Below, piece by piece: positions 33,194-40,004 of a DNA stretch of 64,000 nt. Made by a program: the position numbers and the translations under genes. Numbering within the stretch: position 1 is the first letter of the stretch; every line of letters begins with the position of its first letter. Below the pieces are notes generated by a model. It saw only the letters and a list, made by a program, of their open reading frames with translations. It searched no databases and was not told the origin of the DNA. Source of the DNA: BOG-1155 sp963717985 (GTDB lineage Bacteria; Desulfobacterota; Syntrophorhabdia; Syntrophorhabdales; WCHB1-27); NCBI GenBank assembly GCA_963717985.1, contig CAVQYC010000004.1:372001-436000 (forward strand), written 5' to 3'.

Positions 33194-34297
33194 CTAGACC
33201 TTCACGATCTTGTACTCTCTCTCGCCCAGGCCCATCTTTGCCGCATGGTCGAGCTGCACGTTCCAGTCCACATCCGGATAGAGGGCGCGGAACAAGTCCT
33301 GCCCGCCTCCGGCTCGATGTTTGACGGCCGTGCCGGGGAGCGCATCGGCCGCGTTGACGAGGTCGACGGAGGCCGCGTCGATCGCCACCGGGTCGACGGA
33401 CGCGAGGATCCCTATATCCGGAACGAAGGCCGCGTCGTTATTCGGGTAGCAGTCGCAAGCCGGGCTTATCTGCATGAGGAAGTTGAGGAAGACCGACTTG
33501 TCCGCCTTCCCTTTCAGTACCCCGGCCGCGTACTCCACCATCTTTTTCTGGAAATGGCCCGCGTCTCTACTCCACTGCACCTGCGGGGCGCCGTGAGGAC
33601 AGACCAGGATACATTCGCCGCAGCCGATGCATTTGTGCCCCTCGATCATGGCCTTCTTGCCGTCGAGCGCGATGGCGCCCGCGGGGCAGTAATTGATGCA
33701 GCGCCCGCAGCCTTTGCACTTCCCCATGCTGATCGCGGGGCCGACCGTGCTGTGCTGGATGAGCTTCCCTTCCCTTGCCGCGCAGCCCATGCCTATATTC
33801 TTCAGGGTCCCGCCGAAGCCGGACAGTTCGTGCCCCTTGAAATGGCTCACCACGACAAGGGAGTCCGCCTCCACGATCCCGGGGGCGATGCTCACCTCGG
33901 TCAAAAGCTCCCCTTCGATGGGCACCTTGACGCCGCTCTTTCCCCGGACCCCGTCCGCTATGATGACCGGGCAGCCCACCACCGCGTAGTCGAAGCCGTT
34001 CCGGACGGCCGTCTCGATATGGGCGACCGCGTCGCTGCGCGAGCCTTTGTAAAGCGTGTTCGCGTCGGTGAGAAAGGGTCGGCAGCCTAAGGCCTTCATA
34101 TGGTCTGCCACCACCCTTACCATAACGGGCCGGATAAAGGCGCAGTTCCCCTGCTCCCCGAAATGGACCTTGATCGCGGTCAGGTCGTTTTTTTTCATTC
34201 TTTTTTCGGCCTTCACCCTTTTGAGCAAGCCCTCTATCTTGTCGAGGAGGCTTCGGCCGGGCCTCGTCCGCACGTCCGTGAAATACACCGTCGCCAT
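33194..34297 (-). CDS. DUF362 protein with two 4Fe-4S clusters
   Basis: The N-terminal 180 residues (IKVHFGEQGN, VVVSHFKGHELSGFGG) are of the DUF362 type. Two bacterial ferredoxin motifs follow at about residues 190-235: CKGCGRCINYCP and CIGCGECILVCP. The C-terminal part has SPACDCYP and DPVAIDAASVDLV. The protein is probably cytoplasmic and takes part in electron transfer; its substrate is not known. ATG 34297 has AGGGG about 7 nt upstream. It converges on exbD, so it need not belong to the uptake operon. Confidence 0.85.
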   Translation of the reverse strand: MATVYFTDVRTRPGRSLLDKIEGLLKRVKAEKRMKKNDLTAIKVHFGEQGNCAFIRPVMVRVVADHMKALGCRPFLTDANTLYKGSRSDAVAHIETAVRNGFDYAVVGCPVIIADGVRGKSGVKVPIEGELLTEVSIAPGIVEADSLVVVSHFKGHELSGFGGTLKNIGMGCAAREGKLIQHSTVGPAISMGKCKGCGRCINYCPAGAIALDGKKAMIEGHKCIGCGECILVCPHGAPQVQWSRDAGHFQKKMVEYAAGVLKGKADKSVFLNFLMQISPACDCYPNNDAAFVPDIGILASVDPVAIDAASVDLVNAADALPGTAVKHRAGGGQDLFRALYPDVDWNVQLDHAAKMGLGEREYKIVKV

Positions 34298-34378
34298 AGG
34301 CAAACCCCTTTTCTGTTTAAATCATGCCTGAATTATGGTACAAGTATACCGCGATTTCTTGGGAAACAAAACCGGTGC

Positions 34379-34426
34379 CCCTTAAGTGTAGGGAAACTCC
34401 CGAAACTTAAGGGACGCGCCTTTTTT
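34379..34426 (+). terminator. Hairpin followed by T-run in the acyl-CoA dehydrogenase leader
   Basis: CCCTTAAGT (34379-34387) pairs perfectly with ACTTAAGGG (34405-34413), with an inner GGGA/TCCC stem, and six T residues follow at 34421-34426. It lies just before the ribosome site of the plus-strand gene at 34442, so it may act as an attenuator or be a divergent operator. Confidence 0.4.
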
Positions 34427-34441
34427 CAGAAAGGAGATTTT

Positions 34442-35626
34442 ATGCTTAACCTATCGGAAAAGCACCTATTAATCCAGAAGATAGGCGAGAAGATAGCAAA
34501 AGAGAGGGTGGCGCCGAGGGCGAAGGCAATAGACACGACAGGGGCCTTCCCCTGGGACCTGGTAGACATCTTCAAGAAACACGGGTTCCTCTACCTCACC
34601 ATGCCTGAGCGGTTCGGCGGGCTCGACGGCGACATCACGTCGCTCTGTCTCATCATAGAAGAGCTTGCGAAGGTGTCGGGCGCCTCGTCCCTCATCCCGC
34701 TGGCGAATGCCGTGGGGCTCATGCCCACCATGGTCGCGGGCACCGACGAGCAGAAGGAGTACATCTACACCAAGATGACCGAGCCGGACAAGCCCTATAT
34801 CTGGGCCTTCTGCCTGACCGAGCCGGAGGCGGGTTCGGACGCCTCCCATATGAGGACCTACGCCACAAAAAGCGGGGACTATTACTACCTGAACGGCAAA
34901 AAAGCCATGATCACGAACGCGGCAGAGGCGCAATTCTTCTCCGTCTTCGTGTCGACCAACCCGTCCCTGCGCACCCGAGGCATCTCCGCCTTCTATCTCG
35001 AGAAAGACTATCCCGGTGTCATCCTCGGCAAAAGCGAAGAAAAGATGGGCATGATCGGCACCGACCTGAGCGAGGTGATATTCGATAACGTAAGGCTCAC
35101 CAAGGACAACCTGATCGGAAAAGAAGGACAGGGCTGGGACCTCGCCATGGCCACCCTCAACCTCTCGCGGCCTGCGGTCGGCGCGCAGGCGGTCGGCATC
35201 GCCCAGGGCGCGCTCGACTTCGCCGTCGAATACGCGTGGAACAGGGTGCAGTTCGGCCAGAAGCTCGCCGACTTCGAGGGCATCCAGTTTATGGTGGCCG
35301 ACATGGCGACCGAGGTGGAGGCTGCCCGCGCCCTCGTCTACGATGCGGCCCAACTGCTCGACATGAAGGTGTACGAGCGCGACAAGATGAGCGCCATAGG
35401 CGTCGACAAGCTCTCTGCCATGGCCAAGGTCTACTCGGCGGACGTCGCCATGAAGGTGACCACCGACGCGGTCCAGATACTCGGCGGCTATGGCTACACA
35501 AAGGAATATCCGGTGGAGCGCATGATGCGCGACGCAAAGGCCACGCAGATATACGAAGGCACCAACCAGGTCCAGCGGGTGGTGATAGCGAGGGATATCT
35601 TCAGGCGGTATATACCCGGCCACTAG
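34442..35626 (+). CDS. Acyl-CoA dehydrogenase
   Basis: The 394-residue flavoprotein carries the family's FAD and substrate motifs: FCLTEPEAGSDASHMRTYA (about residues 125-143), RVQFGQKLADFEGIQFMVADMA, QILGGYGYTKEYPVERMMRDA and IYEGTNQVQR with the catalytic Glu. It oxidises an acyl-CoA to the enoyl-CoA, passing electrons to ETF. The open frame continues upstream, but ATG 34442 with AAGGAG is the clear start. It stands alone, next to a prophage remnant; substrate chain type cannot be fixed, though short-chain or glutaryl/benzylsuccinyl-type use would suit an anaerobe. Confidence 0.93.
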   Translation: MLNLSEKHLLIQKIGEKIAKERVAPRAKAIDTTGAFPWDLVDIFKKHGFLYLTMPERFGGLDGDITSLCLIIEELAKVSGASSLIPLANAVGLMPTMVAGTDEQKEYIYTKMTEPDKPYIWAFCLTEPEAGSDASHMRTYATKSGDYYYLNGKKAMITNAAEAQFFSVFVSTNPSLRTRGISAFYLEKDYPGVILGKSEEKMGMIGTDLSEVIFDNVRLTKDNLIGKEGQGWDLAMATLNLSRPAVGAQAVGIAQGALDFAVEYAWNRVQFGQKLADFEGIQFMVADMATEVEAARALVYDAAQLLDMKVYERDKMSAIGVDKLSAMAKVYSADVAMKVTTDAVQILGGYGYTKEYPVERMMRDAKATQIYEGTNQVQRVVIARDIFRRYIPGH

Positions 35627-35660
35627 AGGCGGCCGGGCGCTTTTTGCGCCTGGCACGGAA

Positions 35661-35722
35661 GCCGGGACGTGTCCGGGTCCTCACATACAAAAGAGTATGC
35701 TCCGGCCCGGACACGTCCCGGC
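35661..35722. repeat. 17-bp perfect inverted repeat (hairpin)
   Basis: GCCGGGACGTGTCCGGG (35661-35677) is the exact inverse of 35706-35722, with a 28-nt loop between. It lies 35 bp after the acyl-CoA dehydrogenase stop. It lacks a T-run, so it may be a bidirectional terminator or the edge of an insertion rather than a classical terminator. Confidence 0.6.
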
Positions 35723-35742
35723 GACAAAGCTATGCGCAAAAT

Positions 35743-35931
35743 TCACCCGGCCTGGGGCAGACGGCGCTCCCAGCCCACATATGGACACGGCCTCGTGCAG
35801 TCATAGCGCGAGGGGGGACACATGATGTCCTCATCCACGATGCAGCGCCTCGTTTCTTCTTCCTCCGGCCCTTCCCCTCCGCCGTTCACGGCGGGAGGTT
35901 CACCCGCATGTCGTCTGTTCGGACACCACAT
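35743..35931 (-). CDS. Small cysteine-rich protein under a phage-type promoter
   Basis: The 62-residue product has five cysteines, most in the second half (RRCIVDEDIMCPP, YDCTRPCPYVGW). I do not recognise a family. It is taken as real because ATG 35931 has AGGAAAG 5 nt upstream and lies about 12 nt after a strong promoter (TTGACA-18-TAATAT) that shares its operator with the promoter on the other side of the repressor. It would thus be repressor-controlled. A metal-binding or regulatory peptide is possible. Confidence 0.5.
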   Translation of the reverse strand: MWCPNRRHAGEPPAVNGGGEGPEEEETRRCIVDEDIMCPPSRYDCTRPCPYVGWERRLPQAG

Positions 35932-35949
35932 GAATCTTTCCTGCCTCTA

Positions 35950-35979
35950 TATTACCATTATGGGATATACTGTGTCAAC
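35950..35979 (-). promoter_or_regulatory. Leftward phage promoter with operator
   Basis: On the minus strand TTGACA (35979-35974) and TAATAT (35955-35950) are 18 bp apart. The spacer and -10 contain the sequence CCCATAATGG, the same as in the rightward promoter at 36863-36891. The 16 bp at 35951-35966 are the exact inverse of 36875-36890. Binding of the neighbouring repressor at both sites is the natural reading. Confidence 0.65.
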
Positions 35980-36123
35980 ATATTACTACCTGTAAGGTAA
36001 TATTATGCCGGCCCATGTCAGTCAACATTGCGGGAAAGTTGTACGCAGGTGTGGTCGGGGCTTGCGAAGGGATTGAAGGTAGCGGGAGCCTTGCGGCGGG
36101 GCTCCATATTTGCGAAAAACTAT

Positions 36124-36792
36124 CTACATACCGATGAAGACGACTTTGTCCAGTGTGGTTAGCTCGCTTATCTCTTTGGTGATGGTGCTCCCCCTGCCGA
36201 GGCCCTTGAGCAGGATCCTCCCCTTGGGGAGCAATTCAACTTCCTTGACACTTGCCGCCTCTCCGTCCTCCGCGTAAATCACGAGGTTGTCATTACGGAT
36301 GACAGATATCGGCATTCTGTTGACATAGAGGGTGGAATCCTTGCGCAGGTGCGGATGGAGCGCGTCCGTCAGGACCCTCAGGCAAGTCATGCCCTCTCTC
36401 TCGGCGTCTTCCTGCGTGCAGCCGGGAGGCAGCGGGACATACTCTACCCCCCCGCCCTCGCCTGATTCGTGATGCCTGACAACTCCTTTGTCCATAACCA
36501 CTCCGATGACCCGGATACCGATGTCAGGTCTCTTAAGAAATTGAGTCCTGTCTATGTTGAATATTCTAGACCATTTCTGTTGAGCTCTCGTCCCGAAGCT
36601 TACTGCGGCGGTCTCGACTTTTCCGACATAGCCTACGGACACATCTCCTTTTACGGCGGTCTGCTCCTGAGTCAGGCCCAGGCGCTCACGTATTCTGATA
36701 AAGTTCCAAGCAATTACTATGCCATCATCTGCCCCCGTCAACTCCTGGGGCGACATCTCCTTTATCTTCTTTTTTAACTCTGTTCTTACCAT
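36124..36792 (-). CDS. XRE/S24-type phage repressor lacking the catalytic serine
   Basis: The 222-residue protein has an XRE-type HTH (about residues 28-80, RIRERLGLTQEQTAV) and a LexA/CI-like C-terminal domain. At the place of the S24 nucleophile motif (GDSMxP) it reads TDALHPHL, so Ser is replaced by Ala, while a lysine-bearing ASVKEVEL segment remains. It should bind the flanking operators but not cleave itself, so SOS-type induction would be lost. ATG 36792 lacks a strong ribosome site, as in some cI genes. The matched operators on both sides support a repressor role. Confidence 0.8.
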   Translation of the reverse strand: MVRTELKKKIKEMSPQELTGADDGIVIAWNFIRIRERLGLTQEQTAVKGDVSVGYVGKVETAAVSFGTRAQQKWSRIFNIDRTQFLKRPDIGIRVIGVVMDKGVVRHHESGEGGGVEYVPLPPGCTQEDAEREGMTCLRVLTDALHPHLRKDSTLYVNRMPISVIRNDNLVIYAEDGEAASVKEVELLPKGRILLKGLGRGSTITKEISELTTLDKVVFIGM

Positions 36793-36862
36793 AACACTCT
36801 ATTATCAGTTTTTCCACTAAAAAAACAATGCATTGTAATGGGAGTAATATGTGCTAATTCTG

Positions 36863-36891
36863 TTGACATATTATTCCCATAATGGTAATAC
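36863..36891 (+). promoter_or_regulatory. Rightward phage promoter with operator
   Basis: TTGACA (36863-36868), a 17-bp spacer and TAATAC (36886-36891) form a near-consensus sigma-70 promoter. The operator-like CCCATAATGGTAATA overlaps spacer and -10. It would drive the small genes and replication gene to the right; repressor bound here would block RNA polymerase. Confidence 0.7.
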
Positions 36892-36919
36892 TGGAATAGT
36901 GCAGGGCGGGAGAGGAGAA

Positions 36920-36991
36920 ATGAGCAGGGACGGACAAAAAGAAAGCCGGACTTTCACAAAACCGTTCAAAACGAGGAGGGCTGCGTGCTGA
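36920..36991 (+). CDS. 23-residue leader-like peptide
   Basis: ATG 36920 follows an excellent ribosome site (GAGAGGAG, 3-5 nt upstream) about 28 bp after the rightward promoter. The product is 23 residues, basic and ending in Cys. Its end overlaps the GTG start of the next gene by 7 nt, so its translation may couple to that gene. No homology is recognised. Confidence 0.4.
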   Translation: MSRDGQKESRTFTKPFKTRRAAC

Positions 36992-37188
36992 CCTGTGACA
37001 AATGCGGTGCCCGTGGATTTATCACCGTGGAGGGGGACGAGTTTCATTGCTGTCTTTGCGGCTTCGTTTGGTACCTGGGCAGGAGTACCGGGAAGGCCGG
37101 TGAGGAAACCGGGAGTAGGCGGGGAAAGCTGCGCTCCGGCACGCGCATCCCGCGGCAAAGGAGGGACACATGGCCAGGAGCAGAATAA
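36985..37188 (+). CDS. Small zinc-ribbon-like protein
   Basis: The 67-residue product starts at GTG 36985, after GAGGAGGG. It has two Cys pairs, CDKCGARG and CCLCGF, spaced as in a zinc ribbon (residues about 4-25), and a basic, disordered tail. Such proteins are common early phage products, possibly binding nucleic acid. The 3' end overlaps the replication gene by 19 nt. Confidence 0.6.
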   Translation: MLTCDKCGARGFITVEGDEFHCCLCGFVWYLGRSTGKAGEETGSRRGKLRSGTRIPRQRRDTWPGAE

Positions 37189-38072
37189 TCAAGCCCGAAT
37201 TCTGGAGCGACGAGAAGCTCGCGAAACTCAGTTTGCAAGCCCGTCTCCTCTACATAGGCTTATGGAACACGTCTGACGACGCCGGCACCACCCAGGGGCA
37301 CCCTCTCTGGCTCAAGTCGCAGATATTCCCCTACGACCAAATCTCGACCAAACAGATCGGGCGATGGCTCCAAGACCTCGTCAACCTCGGCCGCATACTC
37401 CCCTACACCGTGAAGGGCGAGCAATACTATTACATTCCGGGCTTCCTGAAGCACCAGAAGATACAGCACCCGTCGCCTGCGAAGAACCCCGCGCCTCCCC
37501 TGGAGGTGTGTGATCTATTCATGAGTGGCTCACGAGCGGCTCACGAGCAAACAGAAGCTGAAACTGAAGCTGAAACTGAAACTGAAGCAGAAACTGAAGC
37601 AGAAACTGAAGCTGAAACTGAAGCTGAAGCAGAAGCAGCGCCCGGGGCGCGGAGTCTCTTCAACAGATTTTGGCAAGCCTATCCGAAAAAGAAATCGAAA
37701 GGCCAGGCGGAAAAAGCGTGGTCAGCCATAATGCCCGACGAGCAGATCCTCGACCGCATGCTCGACGCGCTCCGGCAGGCCGTGCGTTCGCCCGGCTGGC
37801 AAAAGGAAGGCGGCAAATACATACCGCACCCCGCCACCTGGCTCAACGCCCGCGGCTGGGAGGACGAGACAGGGCCTCCAGCCGCTGCCGGTGCCCTTCC
37901 CGGCATGTACGGGCCCGTTCGGCCGCTTGTCCTCGAGGAGCTGAAAGGCCCGCCCCGGACATTCACCGGACCCGAAGCGTTGAGGCTGATCATGGAGCGT
38001 CACGGCGTACCCATGCAAAGTGACGAGGGCGAAGTGATGAGTGGAGAAAGCGGGAAAAACGCACATGGCTGA
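37170..38072 (+). CDS. Phage replication initiator-like protein (O/DnaD-like)
   Basis: The 300-residue protein starts with ARSRIIKPEFWSDEKLAKLS, LQARLLYIGLWNTSDDAG, an N-terminal winged-helix pattern common in phage replication proteins. A (Thr/Ala)-Glu repeat linker lies at about residues 127-156, and a C-terminal domain with FNRFWQAYPKKKSKGQAEKAW and HPATWLNARGWED, also typical of these proteins. It probably starts replication and loads helicase. AAAGGAGG lies before ATG 37170. Confidence 0.82.
   Translation: MARSRIIKPEFWSDEKLAKLSLQARLLYIGLWNTSDDAGTTQGHPLWLKSQIFPYDQISTKQIGRWLQDLVNLGRILPYTVKGEQYYYIPGFLKHQKIQHPSPAKNPAPPLEVCDLFMSGSRAAHEQTEAETEAETETEAETEAETEAETEAEAEAAPGARSLFNRFWQAYPKKKSKGQAEKAWSAIMPDEQILDRMLDALRQAVRSPGWQKEGGKYIPHPATWLNARGWEDETGPPAAAGALPGMYGPVRPLVLEELKGPPRTFTGPEALRLIMERHGVPMQSDEGEVMSGESGKNAHG
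37551..37638 (+). repeat. Hexanucleotide microsatellite (GAAACT/GAAGCW) in the replication gene
   Basis: About 14 six-base units alternate GAAACT, GAAGCT and GAAGCA, encoding an acidic (Thr/Ala)-Glu linker. Units of six keep frame, so slippage changes linker length but not the downstream domain. Confidence 0.85.
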
Positions 38073-38321
38073 ACCTCGTCTTCAAGGGTGGGAACGCATA
38101 GCCCCGGTGCTCGGATGGACGGTGCGGACGGCGATCCGGCACCGATTGGAATTACGGGAGCATAAGGCCATCTTCTACCAATGGCTCGGCAAGCCCCGCG
38201 GAAAACAGTCTGCTCCTACGAGTCCCTGCTCCGGCTTTTCCTCCTCACGAGGGAAGACGGCGCGGCGCCCGCAGCCCGGTGCGACCCCCCACAGGGCGAC
38301 TCACAACGCGGATCGAAGTGA
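38065..38321 (+). pseudogene. Frameshifted phage HTH (AlpA/excisionase-like) gene
   Basis: ATG 38065 starts GWERIAPVLGWTVRTAIRHR, a helix-turn-helix of the type seen in small phage DNA-binding proteins, continuing to IFYQWLGKP at about 38196. In this frame the sequence then becomes low-complexity and runs into the neighbouring gene. A shift of one base at the CCCC run (38194-38197) gives PRKTVCSYESLLRLFLLTR and a stop at 38319-38321, which matches the usual ending of these proteins. One C appears to have been lost. A sequencing error or ribosomal slippage could also explain it. It overlaps the replication gene by 8 nt. Confidence 0.6.
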
Positions 38322-38341
38322 AAACGCCCGCGGCCCCGCCG

Positions 38342-39202
38342 TCACCTGGGCGACAGGCCCTGTCTTTGCGACAAGCCCCTATCAGCCTCCTGAGCGTCTC
38401 TTTTGACGGAGAAGCGGTCCTTTACCAGACCTTCCGCGTCCCTCACCTCGAAGGAATAGAAGTCACCGGTCCTCTTTGCCATGATGTAGCGCATCGCGCT
38501 CCCGTTCTTCGTCGGCCAGGCATGTCCGCCCGCCCGCCCGCCGATCACATAGGTAATGCCGTCCCTCACGCTCCTGTCATAGAGATGGTCGTGGCCGGCG
38601 ACGACGAGGGAAACGCCGCTTCGGACGAAGAGCAGGTGCAGGTTGTCCCGCTCCTGCGCGTGGCGGTCAAGGCCGTGGTGATGGATGACCGGGAAGAGCG
38701 GCTCGTGGAGGAAGACGAGCTTGTACCGGAATGGTTTTGCCAGCTCGTCGCCAAGCCAGGCGAGCTGCTCGCCCGCTATCCTGCTCTCCTCGCCGGGCAG
38801 CTCGGTATTCAAGAAAACCAGGAGCGTATCCCCGTCAGATGTGGAAGAGTAAGGGGCGCCGAAGAAGCCCACATAGATGTCGAGCGACCTCTGCCCATTG
38901 ATATCGTGGTTGCCGGGTGCGAGGTAGAGCGTCTTGCCCCTCCCCGTGATATCGAAGAACTGCGCCCACTGAGACAGGTTGCCGGGGGTGTCTATGGCGT
39001 CGCCCGTATGGACGATGATGTGCGTCCCCTCTGCCTCGATGTTCCGGATGAAGGCGGGGTAGACCGAACCGGGGGCGCCTATGTGCGTGTCGCCGACGAT
39101 AGCGAATGCCGCGTATTGGGCGCAGACAGACAAGGGGGCCAGGAGGATGACCAGGCCGGCGACGCACAGAACGGCCTGGCGGATGAATACTTTCGGTTTC
39201 AT
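38342..39202 (-). CDS. Secreted calcineurin-like metallophosphoesterase
   Basis: A signal peptide (LCVAGLVILLAPLSVCAQ) precedes the five metallophosphoesterase motifs in order: VGDTHIG, VHTGDAIDTPG, APGNHD, FLHEPLF and AGHDHLYDR. It hydrolyses phosphate esters in the periplasm or outside; the substrate is unknown. Length is 286 residues. No strong ribosome site is seen before ATG 39202. Confidence 0.88.
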   Translation of the reverse strand: MKPKVFIRQAVLCVAGLVILLAPLSVCAQYAAFAIVGDTHIGAPGSVYPAFIRNIEAEGTHIIVHTGDAIDTPGNLSQWAQFFDITGRGKTLYLAPGNHDINGQRSLDIYVGFFGAPYSSTSDGDTLLVFLNTELPGEESRIAGEQLAWLGDELAKPFRYKLVFLHEPLFPVIHHHGLDRHAQERDNLHLLFVRSGVSLVVAGHDHLYDRSVRDGITYVIGGRAGGHAWPTKNGSAMRYIMAKRTGDFYSFEVRDAEGLVKDRFSVKRDAQEADRGLSQRQGLSPR

Positions 39203-39467
39203 GGGCGTTACTATACCTCAATAGAAGGGGAAAGTGAAGACCACTCTTAATAAAAAACAGGCCGGCAAGAACGCTACAGACGGGATCAACGGCTTCGATG
39301 GGCCCGCGGAATATGCCTCATTTGAGACGCATGTCCAGCATGTGCAAGTATGTCTGACTTTTTATACAACGCAGCACATATTTGCTGTCATTTGCCTGTC
39401 TCCGTATGATATACGATATATAAATACAGGCGCAAGACGGCCGCTGCCTGTCAACCAGGAGGGGACA

Positions 39468-40004
39468 ATGCGACATTCGGTTATATGCTTCCGCACAAGC
39501 GATAATTTGCGCAAGGCCCTCGAAAAGATTTCGGTGACGGACAGGAGGACCCTCTCTTCGGTCATCGAGAATATCCTGCTGGACTATATCATGTGTAGAG
39601 AGCCGGAAGCGGTGAACGGTGAGAAGCGGCGCCACCCCCGGATAAGGATCTCCGCCCCCGCACTCGTGAGCGGTCTCAATGGGGACGTGCATGCGGGCGT
39701 GGTCAACGACATCTCCCTCGGAGGCATCAATTTCTCGGTCCCCAACAGTTTCCCCCACGACATGCGGCCCAATTCCAGGATATCCGTCGTCTTCACCATG
39801 CGTCAGAGCGAAAAACCCCTCACCATGCAGTGCAGCCTCCGGCATGTCCACTCCAACGACCGGAAAAGCATCGGCGCATCCTTGATCGACACCGATTCCA
39901 GCAGCTACCACGTCCTCCAGGACTATCTGGCAGAGTGTCACGTGACGAGAGACGACGGACAAGGGACAAGCGGAAAGGAAACCCGGAGCTTCACAGTCAT
40001 ATAA
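39468..40004 (+). CDS. RHH-like N-terminus fused to a PilZ domain
   Basis: The 178-residue protein begins SVICFRTSDNLRKALEKIS and ends its first part with SSVIENILLDYI, a ribbon-helix-helix-like segment. A PilZ domain follows with RRHPRIRI (RxxxR) and NDISLGGINF (NxSxxG), the c-di-GMP-binding motifs. The combination suggests a c-di-GMP-responsive DNA-binding or partner-binding protein. ATG 39468 follows AGGAGGGG; its stop overlaps the converging decarboxylase gene by 8 nt. Confidence 0.78.
   Translation: MRHSVICFRTSDNLRKALEKISVTDRRTLSSVIENILLDYIMCREPEAVNGEKRRHPRIRISAPALVSGLNGDVHAGVVNDISLGGINFSVPNSFPHDMRPNSRISVVFTMRQSEKPLTMQCSLRHVHSNDRKSIGASLIDTDSSSYHVLQDYLAECHVTRDDGQGTSGKETRSFTVI

Larger units (their letters stand above)
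35743..38321. mobile_element. Remnant prophage control/replication region
   Basis: This segment groups a repressor, duplicated promoter/operators, several small overlapping genes, a phage-type replication protein and a frameshifted HTH gene, between ordinary chromosomal genes on both sides. No integrase, capsid or terminase gene is present and no attachment site could be defined, so it appears to be a decayed or satellite element. Boundaries are approximate. Confidence 0.65.

Noticed and set aside
34469..35656. 395-residue minus-strand frame opposite the acyl-CoA dehydrogenase
   Set aside because: It is an antisense shadow of a GC-rich gene; the plus strand carries complete dehydrogenase motifs.
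38281..38406. Extended C-terminus of the phage HTH protein in its first frame
   Set aside because: Low-complexity sequence that overlaps the phosphoesterase gene; a one-base shift gives the expected ending and an earlier stop.
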